From assembly GCA_900199505.1 (NCBI GenBank), contig FZQV01000003.1, positions 1-64,000 on the forward strand: a stretch of DNA of 64,000 bases. Direction: 5' to 3'. Positions 43,598 through 53,638 of this stretch are shown here, one piece after another. The translations under genes and the position numbers were made by a program. The stretch's first letter is position 1, and each line of letters opens with the position of its first letter. This DNA is from Ruaniaceae bacterium KH17 (lineage in GTDB: Bacteria; Actinomycetota; Actinomycetes; Actinomycetales; Actinomycetaceae). Below the pieces are notes generated by a model. That model searched no databases. It had not been told where the DNA came from and saw only the letters and a list, made by a program, of their open reading frames with translations.

Positions 43598-43780
43598 ATG
43601 AGCAGCCAGGAATTCGCCCGCAGCTCGCGCCGCGAGGACACGCCCCCGCCCGAGCTTCCCGTGCCCCAGGTCGCCGCGCAGACCAGCTCGGTAGACAGCC
43701 TCCTCGACGAGATCGATTCGATCCTCGTCACGAACGCAGAATCGTTCGTGCAGGGATTCGTCCAGAAGGGCGGCGAATGA
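43598..43780 (+). CDS. pup: Prokaryotic ubiquitin-like protein Pup
   Basis: 60 aa, intrinsically disordered in the family. The Arc-binding helix is '[31 protein letters not shown]'. The protein ends GGE, the form ready for ligation to lysines by PafA. It has a single Lys, at position 57. A Shine-Dalgarno (GGAGAG) lies before ATG 43598. It is followed directly by pafA (ATGA overlap), without the prcB and prcA genes often found there. Confidence 0.95.
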   Translation: MSSQEFARSSRREDTPPPELPVPQVAAQTSSVDSLLDEIDSILVTNAESFVQGFVQKGGE

Positions 43781-45111
43781 TCCCTCGCCGGATCTGGGGC
43801 GTCGAGACTGAATACGGCATCACCTGCGCCTCACTGGATGGCGACGTGCCGCCCATGGATGCCGATGAGGCCGCGCGCCACATGTTCCGCCCGGTCGTGG
43901 CATCGGGCCGCTCGACGAACGTCTTCATGGCGAACGGCGGGCGGCTCTACCTCGACGTGGGCTCGCACCCCGAGTACGCCACTGCTGAATGCGACACCCT
44001 GCCGGACTTGCTCGCCCAGGACCGAGCGGGAGCCGAGATGCTCGCTGAACTGGCCGCGACGGCGTCGGCGGAGTTTGAGACCCAAGGCATTCGGGGGCGG
44101 TTGCACCTGTTCCGCAACAACGTGGACTCCGCCGGGAACTCGTTCGGGTGCCACGAGAACTACCTCGTGCGCCGCCGCCCGGACTTCCCGGCCATGGTCG
44201 CCTCCCTGATCCCGTACTTCGTGAGCCGCCAGATCGTGGCGGGCGCGGGCTTCCTGAGTGGGGGAGCGCTGGCCTTCTCGCAACGCGCCACCCAGACGTG
44301 GGACGCAACGAGTTCGGCCACCACGCGATCGCGGCCGATCGTGAACACGCGCGATGAACCGCACGCGGACGTGGACTTGTACCGCCGCATGCACGTGATC
44401 GTGGGCGACTCGAACATGGCCGAAGGCTCGACTCTTGTGAAGGTTGCCGCCACCAACCTCGTGCTCGCCGCGGTCGAATCGGGTGAGCGGTTCTCACTCG
44501 AACTCTCGGACCCGATGCGGGCGATCCGCGAGTTCTCCACCGATCTCACGGGGACCGTGACGGCCGAGCTCACCGACGGCCGCCGGATGACCGCCGCCGC
44601 GATCCAGCGCTACTACTTCGACGCCGTCGCCGAACTGGCCGACGAGCCGTGGCACGAGAGCGCCGTGGATCTCTGGCGGCGCGGGATCGAGGCCGTGGAA
44701 ACCGGCCGGCACGAGCTCGTCGAGACCGAACTCGACTGGGCGATCAAGCAGAAGCTGGTGACCGGATATGCCGCTCGACCGGGCGCCAACAGTGCCGGCC
44801 TGAAGCGCCTGGTGCTCGCGTACCACGACACCACGGACAACCTGCGCGCCAAGATGGAACAAGGTGGCCTGATGCGCCGGTTCACCACTCCAGAGGCCGT
44901 TCGGAACGCCGCCGCGAACCCGCCCGCAACAACGCGCGCCGCACTTCGTGGCGCCTTTGTTGCCGCCGCGCAGGAACACCGCCGGGACCATGCCGTCGAT
45001 TGGATGCACCTGAAGCTCGCCGATCCGTCGCAGCGCGCCGTGGTGCTCTCCGATCCATTCGCAACCTCGAACGAGGCGGCGGAGAAGTTGATCGCGGCGG
45101 CACGCGCATGA
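43777..45111 (+). CDS. pafA: PafA, Pup-protein ligase
   Basis: 444 aa glutamine-synthetase-like ligase. Metal-binding Glu10 and Glu12 are in GVETEYGI, and catalytic Asp60 in '[19 protein letters not shown]'. The '[21 protein letters not shown]' and '[33 protein letters not shown]' blocks are family features. It activates the Pup C-terminal Glu with ATP and joins it to substrate lysines. It overlaps pup and the FKBP gene, each by four bases. Confidence 0.95.
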   Translation: MIPRRIWGVETEYGITCASLDGDVPPMDADEAARHMFRPVVASGRSTNVFMANGGRLYLDVGSHPEYATAECDTLPDLLAQDRAGAEMLAELAATASAEFETQGIRGRLHLFRNNVDSAGNSFGCHENYLVRRRPDFPAMVASLIPYFVSRQIVAGAGFLSGGALAFSQRATQTWDATSSATTRSRPIVNTRDEPHADVDLYRRMHVIVGDSNMAEGSTLVKVAATNLVLAAVESGERFSLELSDPMRAIREFSTDLTGTVTAELTDGRRMTAAAIQRYYFDAVAELADEPWHESAVDLWRRGIEAVETGRHELVETELDWAIKQKLVTGYAARPGANSAGLKRLVLAYHDTTDNLRAKMEQGGLMRRFTTPEAVRNAAANPPATTRAALRGAFVAAAQEHRRDHAVDWMHLKLADPSQRAVVLSDPFATSNEAAEKLIAAARA

Positions 45112-45950
45112 TGGGGCGCGCCCTGGCGGCGGCGCTAGCCGGCCTGCTTCTCACCGCATGCACGGACGATGTCCCGGTCAACGAGACCTCGCTCTACACT
45201 GTCACGGGCGAGATCGGGGCGATTCCCACGGTGGTCTTGGAGCGGCCGCTTCCCTTCTCGGATCCCACCGTGGAGATCCTGATCGAAGGAGATGGTCAAG
45301 AGATCGGCGACAACATGGCGCTGCTCTCCATCACAACGTTCAGCGGGACCGACGGTGCGATCGTGGGCGTCCCCGCGGAGCCGAGCCTGGTTCAACCCGC
45401 GGACATCTCGTTCGATGGCGCCCTGCGGGCGGCGCTGATAGAGGCGACCGAAGGCTCCAGAATCGCGGAGACGTGGGCAGTAGCGGGCGAAGACGGAGGC
45501 AAGCAAATGGAGATTGTGGTGGTCGATGTGCTGCCCACGATCGCCACCGGTGAGCCCCAGCAGATCGACTTCGCCGCCGAGAACCTGCCTGAGGTCAGTG
45601 GCGACCTGGCGCCCGAGGCGACGATAGGTGAGGGGACGCGCGAACCCAGCGAGCTGCGCGCGCTGGCGCTGCTGAAGGGCGCCGGTACCCAGGTGCTACC
45701 CGGCGATGACGTGTACGCCCAGTACACTGTGTGGGAGTGGGATACGGGAGAGATCGTTGACTCCACATGGGAGGCGGGCGGCGTGCCCACCATGATCGAG
45801 ATCGATGACGCGTTCCCCGGCCTTCGAGACGGCATCCTGGACCAAACGGTTGGCTCGCGCGTGCTCGTATTGATCCCACCAGACCAGGGCATCGGCACCG
45901 ATAGCCTCGTTGCAATAGTGGATATTCTCGCCGTTGGGAGAGCCTCATGA
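45108..45950 (+). CDS. FKBP-type peptidyl-prolyl isomerase lipoprotein
   Basis: 280 aa from ATG 45108 (or ATG 45111). The N-terminal signal ends in lipobox LLTAC with Cys18, so it is a membrane-anchored lipoprotein. It has an irregular N-terminal half and a C-terminal FKBP domain: '[71 protein letters not shown]'. The family helps fold exported proteins. The gene often follows pafA in actinobacteria. It overlaps pafA and hisF by four bases each. Confidence 0.88.
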   Translation: MMGRALAAALAGLLLTACTDDVPVNETSLYTVTGEIGAIPTVVLERPLPFSDPTVEILIEGDGQEIGDNMALLSITTFSGTDGAIVGVPAEPSLVQPADISFDGALRAALIEATEGSRIAETWAVAGEDGGKQMEIVVVDVLPTIATGEPQQIDFAAENLPEVSGDLAPEATIGEGTREPSELRALALLKGAGTQVLPGDDVYAQYTVWEWDTGEIVDSTWEAGGVPTMIEIDDAFPGLRDGILDQTVGSRVLVLIPPDQGIGTDSLVAIVDILAVGRAS

Positions 45951-46729
45951 GTGTCGCAATCCGTGTGATTCCGTGCCTGGACGTCAAAGACGGCCGGGTC
46001 GTGAAAGGCGTGAACTTCGAGGGCCTGCGCGATGCGGGTGACCCTGTGGAGCTCGCCCACCGGTACGACGCGGAAGGCGCCGATGAGTTGACCTTCCTCG
46101 ATGTTTCGGCCTCGGTGGAAGGCCGTGGCACCACGCTGGACATGGTGCGCCGCACTGCCGAGGAAGTCTTCGTGCCTCTCACCGTGGGCGGTGGGGTGCG
46201 CTCTGTGGCCGACGTCGATGAGTTGCTTCGCGCTGGCGCGGACAAGGTGGGCATCAACACGGCAGCGGTCGTCCGCCCCGGGGTGATCGATGAGATCGTC
46301 GAGAAGTTCGGCTCGCAGGTCCTCGTGCTGTCTCTGGACGCCCGACGTTCCCAGACGCCGTCGGGCTACGAAGTCACCACACATGGCGGCCGGACGGGAA
46401 CTGGGATCTGCGCCGTGCAGTGGGCGCGCGAGGCAGCCGATCGCGGAGTGGGCGAGGTGCTCTTGAACTCGGTGGACGCAGACGGCACCAGGGCCGGCTT
46501 CGATCTCGAGATGATCCGGGACATACGCGCGGCCGTGGGTGTGCCACTGATCGCCTCAGGCGGGGCCGGCGAGGTGGCACACTTCGTGCCCGCGGCCGAA
46601 GCCGGCGCGAACGCCGTGCTCGCGGCCTCCGTGTTCCACTACGGCGATTTCACGATTGGCGAGGTCAAGGCCGCGTTTGCCGCGGCGGGACTTCCAGTGC
46701 GAGAGGTGAAGCGTGGAGCTCAAGCTTGA
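45947..46729 (+). CDS. hisF: Imidazole glycerol phosphate synthase, cyclase subunit
   Basis: 260 aa TIM barrel. '[34 protein letters not shown]' gives catalytic Asp12, and the second Asp lies in '[10 protein letters not shown]'. '[32 protein letters not shown]' and '[14 protein letters not shown]' bind the phosphates. It makes imidazole glycerol phosphate and AICAR from PRFAR with HisH, whose gene is not in the window. Overlaps with FKBP (four bases) and hisI (17 bases). Confidence 0.95.
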   Translation: MSVAIRVIPCLDVKDGRVVKGVNFEGLRDAGDPVELAHRYDAEGADELTFLDVSASVEGRGTTLDMVRRTAEEVFVPLTVGGGVRSVADVDELLRAGADKVGINTAAVVRPGVIDEIVEKFGSQVLVLSLDARRSQTPSGYEVTTHGGRTGTGICAVQWAREAADRGVGEVLLNSVDADGTRAGFDLEMIRDIRAAVGVPLIASGGAGEVAHFVPAAEAGANAVLAASVFHYGDFTIGEVKAAFAAAGLPVREVKRGAQA

Positions 46730-47038
46730 CGAGAATGGGCTACTGCCCGCCGTGATTCAAGACGCCACCAGCCGTGACGTGCTGATGGTGGGCTACATGA
46801 ACCCCGAGGCGCTCCAGCGCACCTTGAGCGAAGGCCGAGTCACATTCTGGTCCCGCTCGCGGCAGGAGTTTTGGCGTAAGGGTGACACCTCGGGGAATGT
46901 GCAATACGTCAAGCGGGTCCGGATCGATTGCGATGCCGATTGCCTCCTCGTCGAGGTAGATCAGGTGGGTCCGGCCTGCCACACCGGCGCAACCTCATGC
47001 TTCGATGCGGGCGGCGACCTGCCCCTGGGAGGCATCGA

Positions 47039-47042
<4 letters not shown>
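46713..47042 (+). CDS. hisI: Phosphoribosyl-AMP cyclohydrolase
   Basis: 109 aa. '[44 protein letters not shown]' and the zinc- and magnesium-binding '[28 protein letters not shown]' define the family. It catalyses the third step of histidine synthesis. GTG 46713 lies inside the end of hisF. There is no fused HisE domain, as usual in actinobacteria. Confidence 0.95.
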
Positions 47043-48522
<1,480 letters not shown>

Positions 48523-48526
<4 letters not shown>

Positions 48527-49101
48527 AAGGCCGTACCATCGGGATCCTCGCGGGGTTGGGCGCGATCGTGCTCGGCACCGCGTTGACGACCTGGCTCAGC
48601 GGAACCGTCACGACACTCACCTCCCAGCAGCCACTGGTTGTCTCGGGCACAGCCGCGGCTCCCGCGGTGGTGGCATCCGGCGCAATCCTGCTGGTCAGTG
48701 CACTGGCGCTCACGACGGCCTCGCGAACCGTTGCGAGGGTGATTCTCGCCGTAGCCGCCGCGACCTCAGCGCTCGGAGTGGGAATGGTCGTGTGGGTGCT
48801 GGCGCACACCGAGGATGTCATGATCGCCTCGGCGAGCGGTACCAGCGCTCTCGAGGGCACGATCCATGTGTCGCCGATTCTCTACCTCAACCTGGCCGCA
48901 CAAGGCGTGGCTGTCGTGTTCTCACTTTTCGCTCTCTGGCGCGTGAAGGCGTGGAGCTTCGAACGGACACGGTTTGAATCGGCCAGCACGGCACCGGCCG
49001 ATCCACGCACCCAGGCGATGGACGACTGGGACGCTTTGAGCGCCGGTGACGATCCTTCCGGAGAAACGGGTAGTCTGGGCACGAACAGGAGGTCATCATG
49101 A
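48523..49101 (+). CDS. Trp-operon-associated membrane protein
   Basis: 192 aa with four predicted helices ('IGILAGLGAIVLGTALTTWL', 'AVVASGAILLVSALALTTA', 'VARVILAVAAATSALGVGMVVWVLA', 'YLNLAAQGVAVVFSLFALWRV') and a polar tail. It matches the Trp_oprn_chp family of actinobacterial trp operons by position and pattern. The function is unknown, perhaps transport of an aromatic compound. The GTG start overlaps trpE by four bases. Confidence 0.85.
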
Positions 49102-49355
49102 CGCACGAGGACATCACGCCCCCGCCGAGCGCGGCTCCGGCGAACCACGGACGCACCCGTTCCGCGTGGGTGCTCACCGCAACCGTCATTATCGGCGCGG
49201 TGATCACCGGAGTCGGTATGGTCGCTGAAAATCAGGGCCTCACGGTCGCCGGAATCGTTGTCATCGTGGGTGGCGCCATCGCCTCGTGGATCCTGCGCGA
49301 GCGTGGTCACGGGCAGCCCGTCGCGGCGCGTCCCGAGAACTGGTACGAGGGATGA
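49098..49355 (+). CDS. HGxxPAAW-type small membrane protein
   Basis: 85 aa. '[53 protein letters not shown]' has the His-Gly...Ala-Trp entry and two membrane helices of the HGxxPAAW family, normally found next to the trp-associated membrane gene. The motif is slightly changed (HGRTRSAW). Function is unknown. ATG overlaps at both ends. Confidence 0.82.
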   Translation: MTHEDITPPPSAAPANHGRTRSAWVLTATVIIGAVITGVGMVAENQGLTVAGIVVIVGGAIASWILRERGHGQPVAARPENWYEG

Positions 49356-50164
49356 GTCATCTCGACGACATCCTCGCCGGAGTCCGGGAGGATCTCGCTC
49401 AGCGCGAGGCAGTGACGAGCCTCGACAGGCTGAAAGAGCGCGCGGCGGCACAGCCGGGTGCGCGCTCGGTGGTGCCCACTCTCTTGAGCCCCTCAGTCAG
49501 CATCATCGCGGAGGTGAAGCGCTCAAGCCCGTCGAAGGGTGCGCTGGCGCCTATCGAGAGCCCGGCCGCGCTGGCAAGCTCATACGAGGCTGGCGGTGCG
49601 TCAATGATCTCGGTGCTGACCGAGCAGCGCCGCTTCGGTGGCAGCCTCGCCGATCTCGATGCGGTGCGCGCCGCCGTCGACCTTCCCGTGTTACGCAAGG
49701 ACTTCATCGTCACCCCGTACCAGATCTGGGAGGCGCGTGCGCATGGCGCCGATGTGGTGCTCCTGATCGTTGCTGCGCTCGACCAGACCGTGCTGACCTC
49801 TCTCATCGAGCGGGTGCACTCGCTCGGCATGACGGCGTTGGTCGAGGTCCACGATCGGCTCGAGGCGATGCGCGCCCAGAACGCCGGCGCACAGGTGATC
49901 GGCGTGAACGCGCGCAACCTCAAGACGCTCGAGGTGGACCGCTCAGTCTTCGAAGACGTCGTCGAAGTGCTGGATGAGCACATCGTGAAGATCGCCGAAT
50001 CCGGAGTGCGGGGCCCGCGTGACGTGATCGACTACGCCCGCGCAGGGGCCGACGCCGTTCTCGTGGGTGAGGCCCTCGTGACCCACGGCGATCCCCGCCA
50101 GGCAGTCGCCGAGATGGTGGCCGCCGGTAACCACCCCGCCCTCCCACAGCGAAGGCAACAATGA
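49352..50164 (+). CDS. trpC: Indole-3-glycerol phosphate synthase
   Basis: 270 aa from ATG 49352. '[73 protein letters not shown]' carries the catalytic Lys and Glu residues, and '[14 protein letters not shown]' and '[30 protein letters not shown]' complete the barrel. It converts CdRP to indole glycerol phosphate. Overlaps with the HG gene and trpB are four bases each. Confidence 0.95.
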   Translation: MSHLDDILAGVREDLAQREAVTSLDRLKERAAAQPGARSVVPTLLSPSVSIIAEVKRSSPSKGALAPIESPAALASSYEAGGASMISVLTEQRRFGGSLADLDAVRAAVDLPVLRKDFIVTPYQIWEARAHGADVVLLIVAALDQTVLTSLIERVHSLGMTALVEVHDRLEAMRAQNAGAQVIGVNARNLKTLEVDRSVFEDVVEVLDEHIVKIAESGVRGPRDVIDYARAGADAVLVGEALVTHGDPRQAVAEMVAAGNHPALPQRRQQ

Positions 50165-51372
50165 CGCTCAGTCACCTTGATGGTCCCTACTTCGGCGATT
50201 TCGGTGGCCGCTTCGTGCCCGAGGCACTGATAGCGGCCCTCGACGAGCTCACCGAACAGTGGCTCCGCCTACGGGACGATCCCGGCTTCACCGCCGAACT
50301 CAACGAACTCCACCGGAGCTACTCGGGCCGCCCCTCGATCATCACCGAGGTGCCACGCTTTGCCGAGTATTGCGGTGGTGCACGCGTGTTCTTGAAGCGC
50401 GAGGATCTCAACCACACCGGCTCACACAAGATCAACAACGTGCTCGGGCAGGCACTACTCACCCGCGAGGTGGGCAAGAAGCGCGTGATCGCCGAAACGG
50501 GCGCCGGCCAGCACGGCGTGGCGACGGCAACGGCGGCCGCACTGCTGGGCCTCGAGTGCACCGTCTACATGGGCGCGGAGGATGTGCGCCGGCAGGCCCT
50601 CAACGTGGCCCGGATGCGGCTGCTTGGGGCCGAGGTGATCTCGGTCGAGAATGGCTCGCGGACCCTGAAAGATGCGATCAATGAGGCGTTCCGCGATTGG
50701 GTTACCAACGTGGAGACCACCAACTACATCTTCGGTACGGCCGCGGGGCCGCATCCGTTCCCGATGATTGTGCGCGATCTGCAGAAGATCATTGGCGAGG
50801 AGGCCCGCGCGCAGATGCTCGCGGAGGTTGGCCGCCTCCCCGATGCCGTGCTCGCCTGCGTGGGCGGCGGCTCGAATGCGATCGGCATCTTCAACGCCTT
50901 CCTTGACGATCCCGAGGTTCGGATCATCGGCCTGGAAGCCGCGGGCGACGGCGTCGAGACCGGCAGGCACGCATCCTCCATCACGGGTGGAGCCCCGGGC
51001 GTGCTCCACGGCACGAAGTCCTTCCTCTTGCAGGATGAGGATGGCCAGACCCTCGAGTCACACTCGATCTCGGCGGGACTCGACTATCCCGGTGTGGGTC
51101 CCGAGCACTCATACCTCGCCGCGATCGGACGCGCGGAGTACTGGCCCATCACTGACACGCAGGCGATGGATGCTTTCGCGGCGCTGTCCCACACGGAGGG
51201 CATCCTTCCTGCGATCGAGTCGGCGCACGCGCTCGCCGGGGCGATTGAACTCGCGCGCCGCGAAGGGGAGCGTGCCAACGACATGCTGCTTCTGGTGAAC
51301 CTCTCCGGCCGTGGGGACAAGGACGTCGAGACCGCCGCGCGCTGGTTCAATCTGCTGGGAGATCAGTCATGA
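50161..51372 (+). CDS. trpB: Tryptophan synthase beta chain
   Basis: 403 aa PLP enzyme of the TrpB1 type. The PLP Lys90 lies in '[17 protein letters not shown]', the catalytic Glu in '[20 protein letters not shown]', and the phosphate-binding loop in '[13 protein letters not shown]'. It joins indole and serine. ATG 50161 overlaps trpC and the stop overlaps trpA. Confidence 0.96.
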   Translation: MTLSHLDGPYFGDFGGRFVPEALIAALDELTEQWLRLRDDPGFTAELNELHRSYSGRPSIITEVPRFAEYCGGARVFLKREDLNHTGSHKINNVLGQALLTREVGKKRVIAETGAGQHGVATATAAALLGLECTVYMGAEDVRRQALNVARMRLLGAEVISVENGSRTLKDAINEAFRDWVTNVETTNYIFGTAAGPHPFPMIVRDLQKIIGEEARAQMLAEVGRLPDAVLACVGGGSNAIGIFNAFLDDPEVRIIGLEAAGDGVETGRHASSITGGAPGVLHGTKSFLLQDEDGQTLESHSISAGLDYPGVGPEHSYLAAIGRAEYWPITDTQAMDAFAALSHTEGILPAIESAHALAGAIELARREGERANDMLLLVNLSGRGDKDVETAARWFNLLGDQS

Positions 51373-52124
51373 GAGTTTCTTTTGGCGAGCAACCGGCCAT
51401 CATCGGCTACCTGACCGCCGGCTACCCGGATCTCGAGACCTCGATCAAGGCGGGTCACGCGCTGCTCGATGCGGGCTTCGACATCATTGAGCTGGGCCTG
51501 CCCTATTCGGACCCCGGCATGGATGGCCCGATCATTCAGCACACGGGTCAGCACGCTCTTGACGCCGGCACCCGGACGAAGCATGTGCTCCAGGCCGTCG
51601 AGGCGCTGTCCTCGCGCGCGCCGATCCTTGTGATGACCTACTACAACCCGGTCTTCCGCTACGGCGTGGACCGCTTCGCGCGTGATCTCGCGAACGCGGG
51701 CGGCGCCGGGTTGATCACGCCAGATCTGATCCCGGACGAGGCAGAGGAGTGGATCGCCGCATCGGATCAGCACGATCTCGATCGCGTGTTCGTCGTGGCC
51801 CCATCATCCACGGACGAGCGGCTCGCGATGACGTCGAAGGTCGGTACCGGCTTCGTGTACGCGGCTTCCACTATGGGCGTCACCGGCGAGCGGGCCAAGG
51901 TCGACGGCACGGCCGAGACGCTGGTGGCGCGCACGCGCGCTGCGGGTGCCGAGAGTGTGTGTGTCGGCCTCGGCGTCTCGAAGGCGGAGCATGCCCGCGA
52001 GGTGGGTGCCTATGCCGACGGCGTCATCGTGGGTTCGGCCCTGCTTCGTGCGCTGGGCGATGGAATCACCCCGATGCGCGCCCTCGCCGAAGAACTCGCG
52101 GAAGCCGCCCACACCGCCCGCTGA
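51369..52124 (+). CDS. trpA: Tryptophan synthase alpha chain
   Basis: 251 aa TIM barrel. The catalytic Glu41 and Asp52 are in '[19 protein letters not shown]', followed by '[40 protein letters not shown]'. It cleaves indole glycerol phosphate for TrpB. Last gene of the run. There is no clear terminator in the next 200 bases beyond a weak CCTCT/AGAGG pairing near 52151-52170. Confidence 0.95.
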   Translation: MRVSFGEQPAIIGYLTAGYPDLETSIKAGHALLDAGFDIIELGLPYSDPGMDGPIIQHTGQHALDAGTRTKHVLQAVEALSSRAPILVMTYYNPVFRYGVDRFARDLANAGGAGLITPDLIPDEAEEWIAASDQHDLDRVFVVAPSSTDERLAMTSKVGTGFVYAASTMGVTGERAKVDGTAETLVARTRAAGAESVCVGLGVSKAEHAREVGAYADGVIVGSALLRALGDGITPMRALAEELAEAAHTAR

Positions 52125-52326
52125 CGTCTCGACCCACGAGCTTGTTCTGCCCTCTTGAGAATGGAGAGGTCGCTATCGGAGCAAGAGTCGACGGGCTACG
52201 TGTGGACCGTCGAGTCCTGCTCGCGTTCATTGGGCTTCGAGGTGTGCGCGCCTTTCGCGAGTCCGGAACTTGTCAGGATCGCATTCGATTCGGAAACGTT
52301 GTGAGTACAGGATGAAAGGGCGGGAC

Positions 52327-53553
52327 ATGAGGCGCGTGTTAGCTGGGTTTGCCGCAGCGGCGGTCTCGGTGGCCGCGTGCAGCGGTGGCGTCTCGAACGC
52401 GCAGGTTCCAAGCACGAAGGTCTGGCTCGATCAGACCCGCCATTCGGAAGCCGTCACCGCATCCAACCTGCTCGGCCTCGAGATGGTGCTCGCCGATCCT
52501 GAGGCGGCGAACGCCGTCGCCTCGCCAATCTCGCTGACGATTGCGCTTGCGATGCTGGCGGAAGGAGCCACCGGGGATGGCGTGGCCCAACTCGACACAC
52601 TGCTCGGACTTACCGGAACAGACCGTACCGAGGCATATAGCGCGCTCACCACGGCGCTGGGCGCGTATCAGAGTGAGGAGTTCTCGCTTGAGGCACTTCC
52701 CGAGGAGGCGTTCTTGCGGGTGGCGAACAACCTGACCGCGATGGAGGGCTTCGACATCTCGCCCGAGTTCACCGAGCAACTTGAGGCGTACTTCGGTGCG
52801 CCGCTCGGATTTGCCGATTTCGCCGCGCCGTCGGGAAAGAAGATCCTTGACGACTGGGTGTACGAGAACACGGCGGGCCTGATCGAGAAGTCCGCAATTG
52901 AGCCGGACGCCAACACGCGGCTCGTGCTCCAGAATGCGCTTCTCTTCGCGGCACCGTGGGCGGTGCCATTCGAGGCGGATGCCACCACAACATCCCCATT
53001 CATACTTCCCAGCGGCGCCACAGTGGACACGCCGATGATGAACATGGCCGAGCAGTTCCTATACGGGGAGCGGGACGGCTACCGCGTCGCAGTTCTGCCA
53101 TACGTGGGCGAATTCATGGCATGGGTGATTCTGCCGCCGGAGGGAGAAGAGCCTGACCCTGAGAGTGTCTCGAAGGCAATGGACTCGGTTGAGAACGTGC
53201 GGTTGCTGGAGCTTTCCCTGCCATCGTTCGATTTGGCGGCCAAGGCTGACCTCGTTCCGTTCCTCAGGGACCACGGCGTCACGGCGATTTTCGATGATCC
53301 AACCAGTCTCACCGGCATTGCCGATGCCTCGCTCGTGGTCGACGCCGTCGCCCAGCAGGCCCGGCTCATCGTTGACGAAGAAGGCACGATCGGCGCGGCC
53401 GTCACCGAGATCGCGATGGATGAGTCGAGTGGAGTCTGGGGCGAACCGGTCGAATTCCGCGTCGATCGCCCATTCATCTTCGTGGTTCGGCACCATCCGA
53501 CTCAGACGGATATCTTCACCGCGTACGTCACCGATCCCTCGGCGGCTGAGTAA
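52327..53553 (+). CDS. Serpin family lipoprotein
   Basis: 408 aa from ATG 52327 (GAAAGGG seven bases upstream). The signal 'MRRVLAGFAAAAVSVAAC' ends in a lipobox with Cys18. Then comes a serpin fold: 'NAVASPISLTIALAMLAEGATGDGVAQLD', 'LVLQNALLFAAPWAVPF', 'MMNMAEQFLYGERDGYRVAVLPYVGEFMAWVILP'. The hinge is EEGTIGAAV at residues 351-359 with small residues as in inhibitory serpins. By alignment to the hinge the scissile bond lies near Ser367-Ser368. It probably inhibits a serine protease at the cell surface. Rare in bacteria; bifidobacteria are a known case. Confidence 0.9.
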   Translation: MRRVLAGFAAAAVSVAACSGGVSNAQVPSTKVWLDQTRHSEAVTASNLLGLEMVLADPEAANAVASPISLTIALAMLAEGATGDGVAQLDTLLGLTGTDRTEAYSALTTALGAYQSEEFSLEALPEEAFLRVANNLTAMEGFDISPEFTEQLEAYFGAPLGFADFAAPSGKKILDDWVYENTAGLIEKSAIEPDANTRLVLQNALLFAAPWAVPFEADATTTSPFILPSGATVDTPMMNMAEQFLYGERDGYRVAVLPYVGEFMAWVILPPEGEEPDPESVSKAMDSVENVRLLELSLPSFDLAAKADLVPFLRDHGVTAIFDDPTSLTGIADASLVVDAVAQQARLIVDEEGTIGAAVTEIAMDESSGVWGEPVEFRVDRPFIFVVRHHPTQTDIFTAYVTDPSAAE

Positions 53554-53576
53554 CACAGCTGTAATAATCGTGAAAC
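53550..53576 (+). promoter_or_regulatory. GlnR-like operator upstream of gltBD
   Basis: GTAAC-N6-GTAAT-N6-GAAAC: three half-sites with the 11-base period of the actinobacterial GlnR box (GTNAC-N6-GAAAC). It starts at the last base before the serpin stop TAA, about 63 bases before the gltB ATG. It suggests nitrogen control of glutamate synthase. Confidence 0.6.
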
Positions 53577-53638
53577 TCCAAAGACCTTCACTCGGCGAAT
53601 ACTAGGCGAGTTCATGACGTGTGGAAGGCGGTTCGCAT

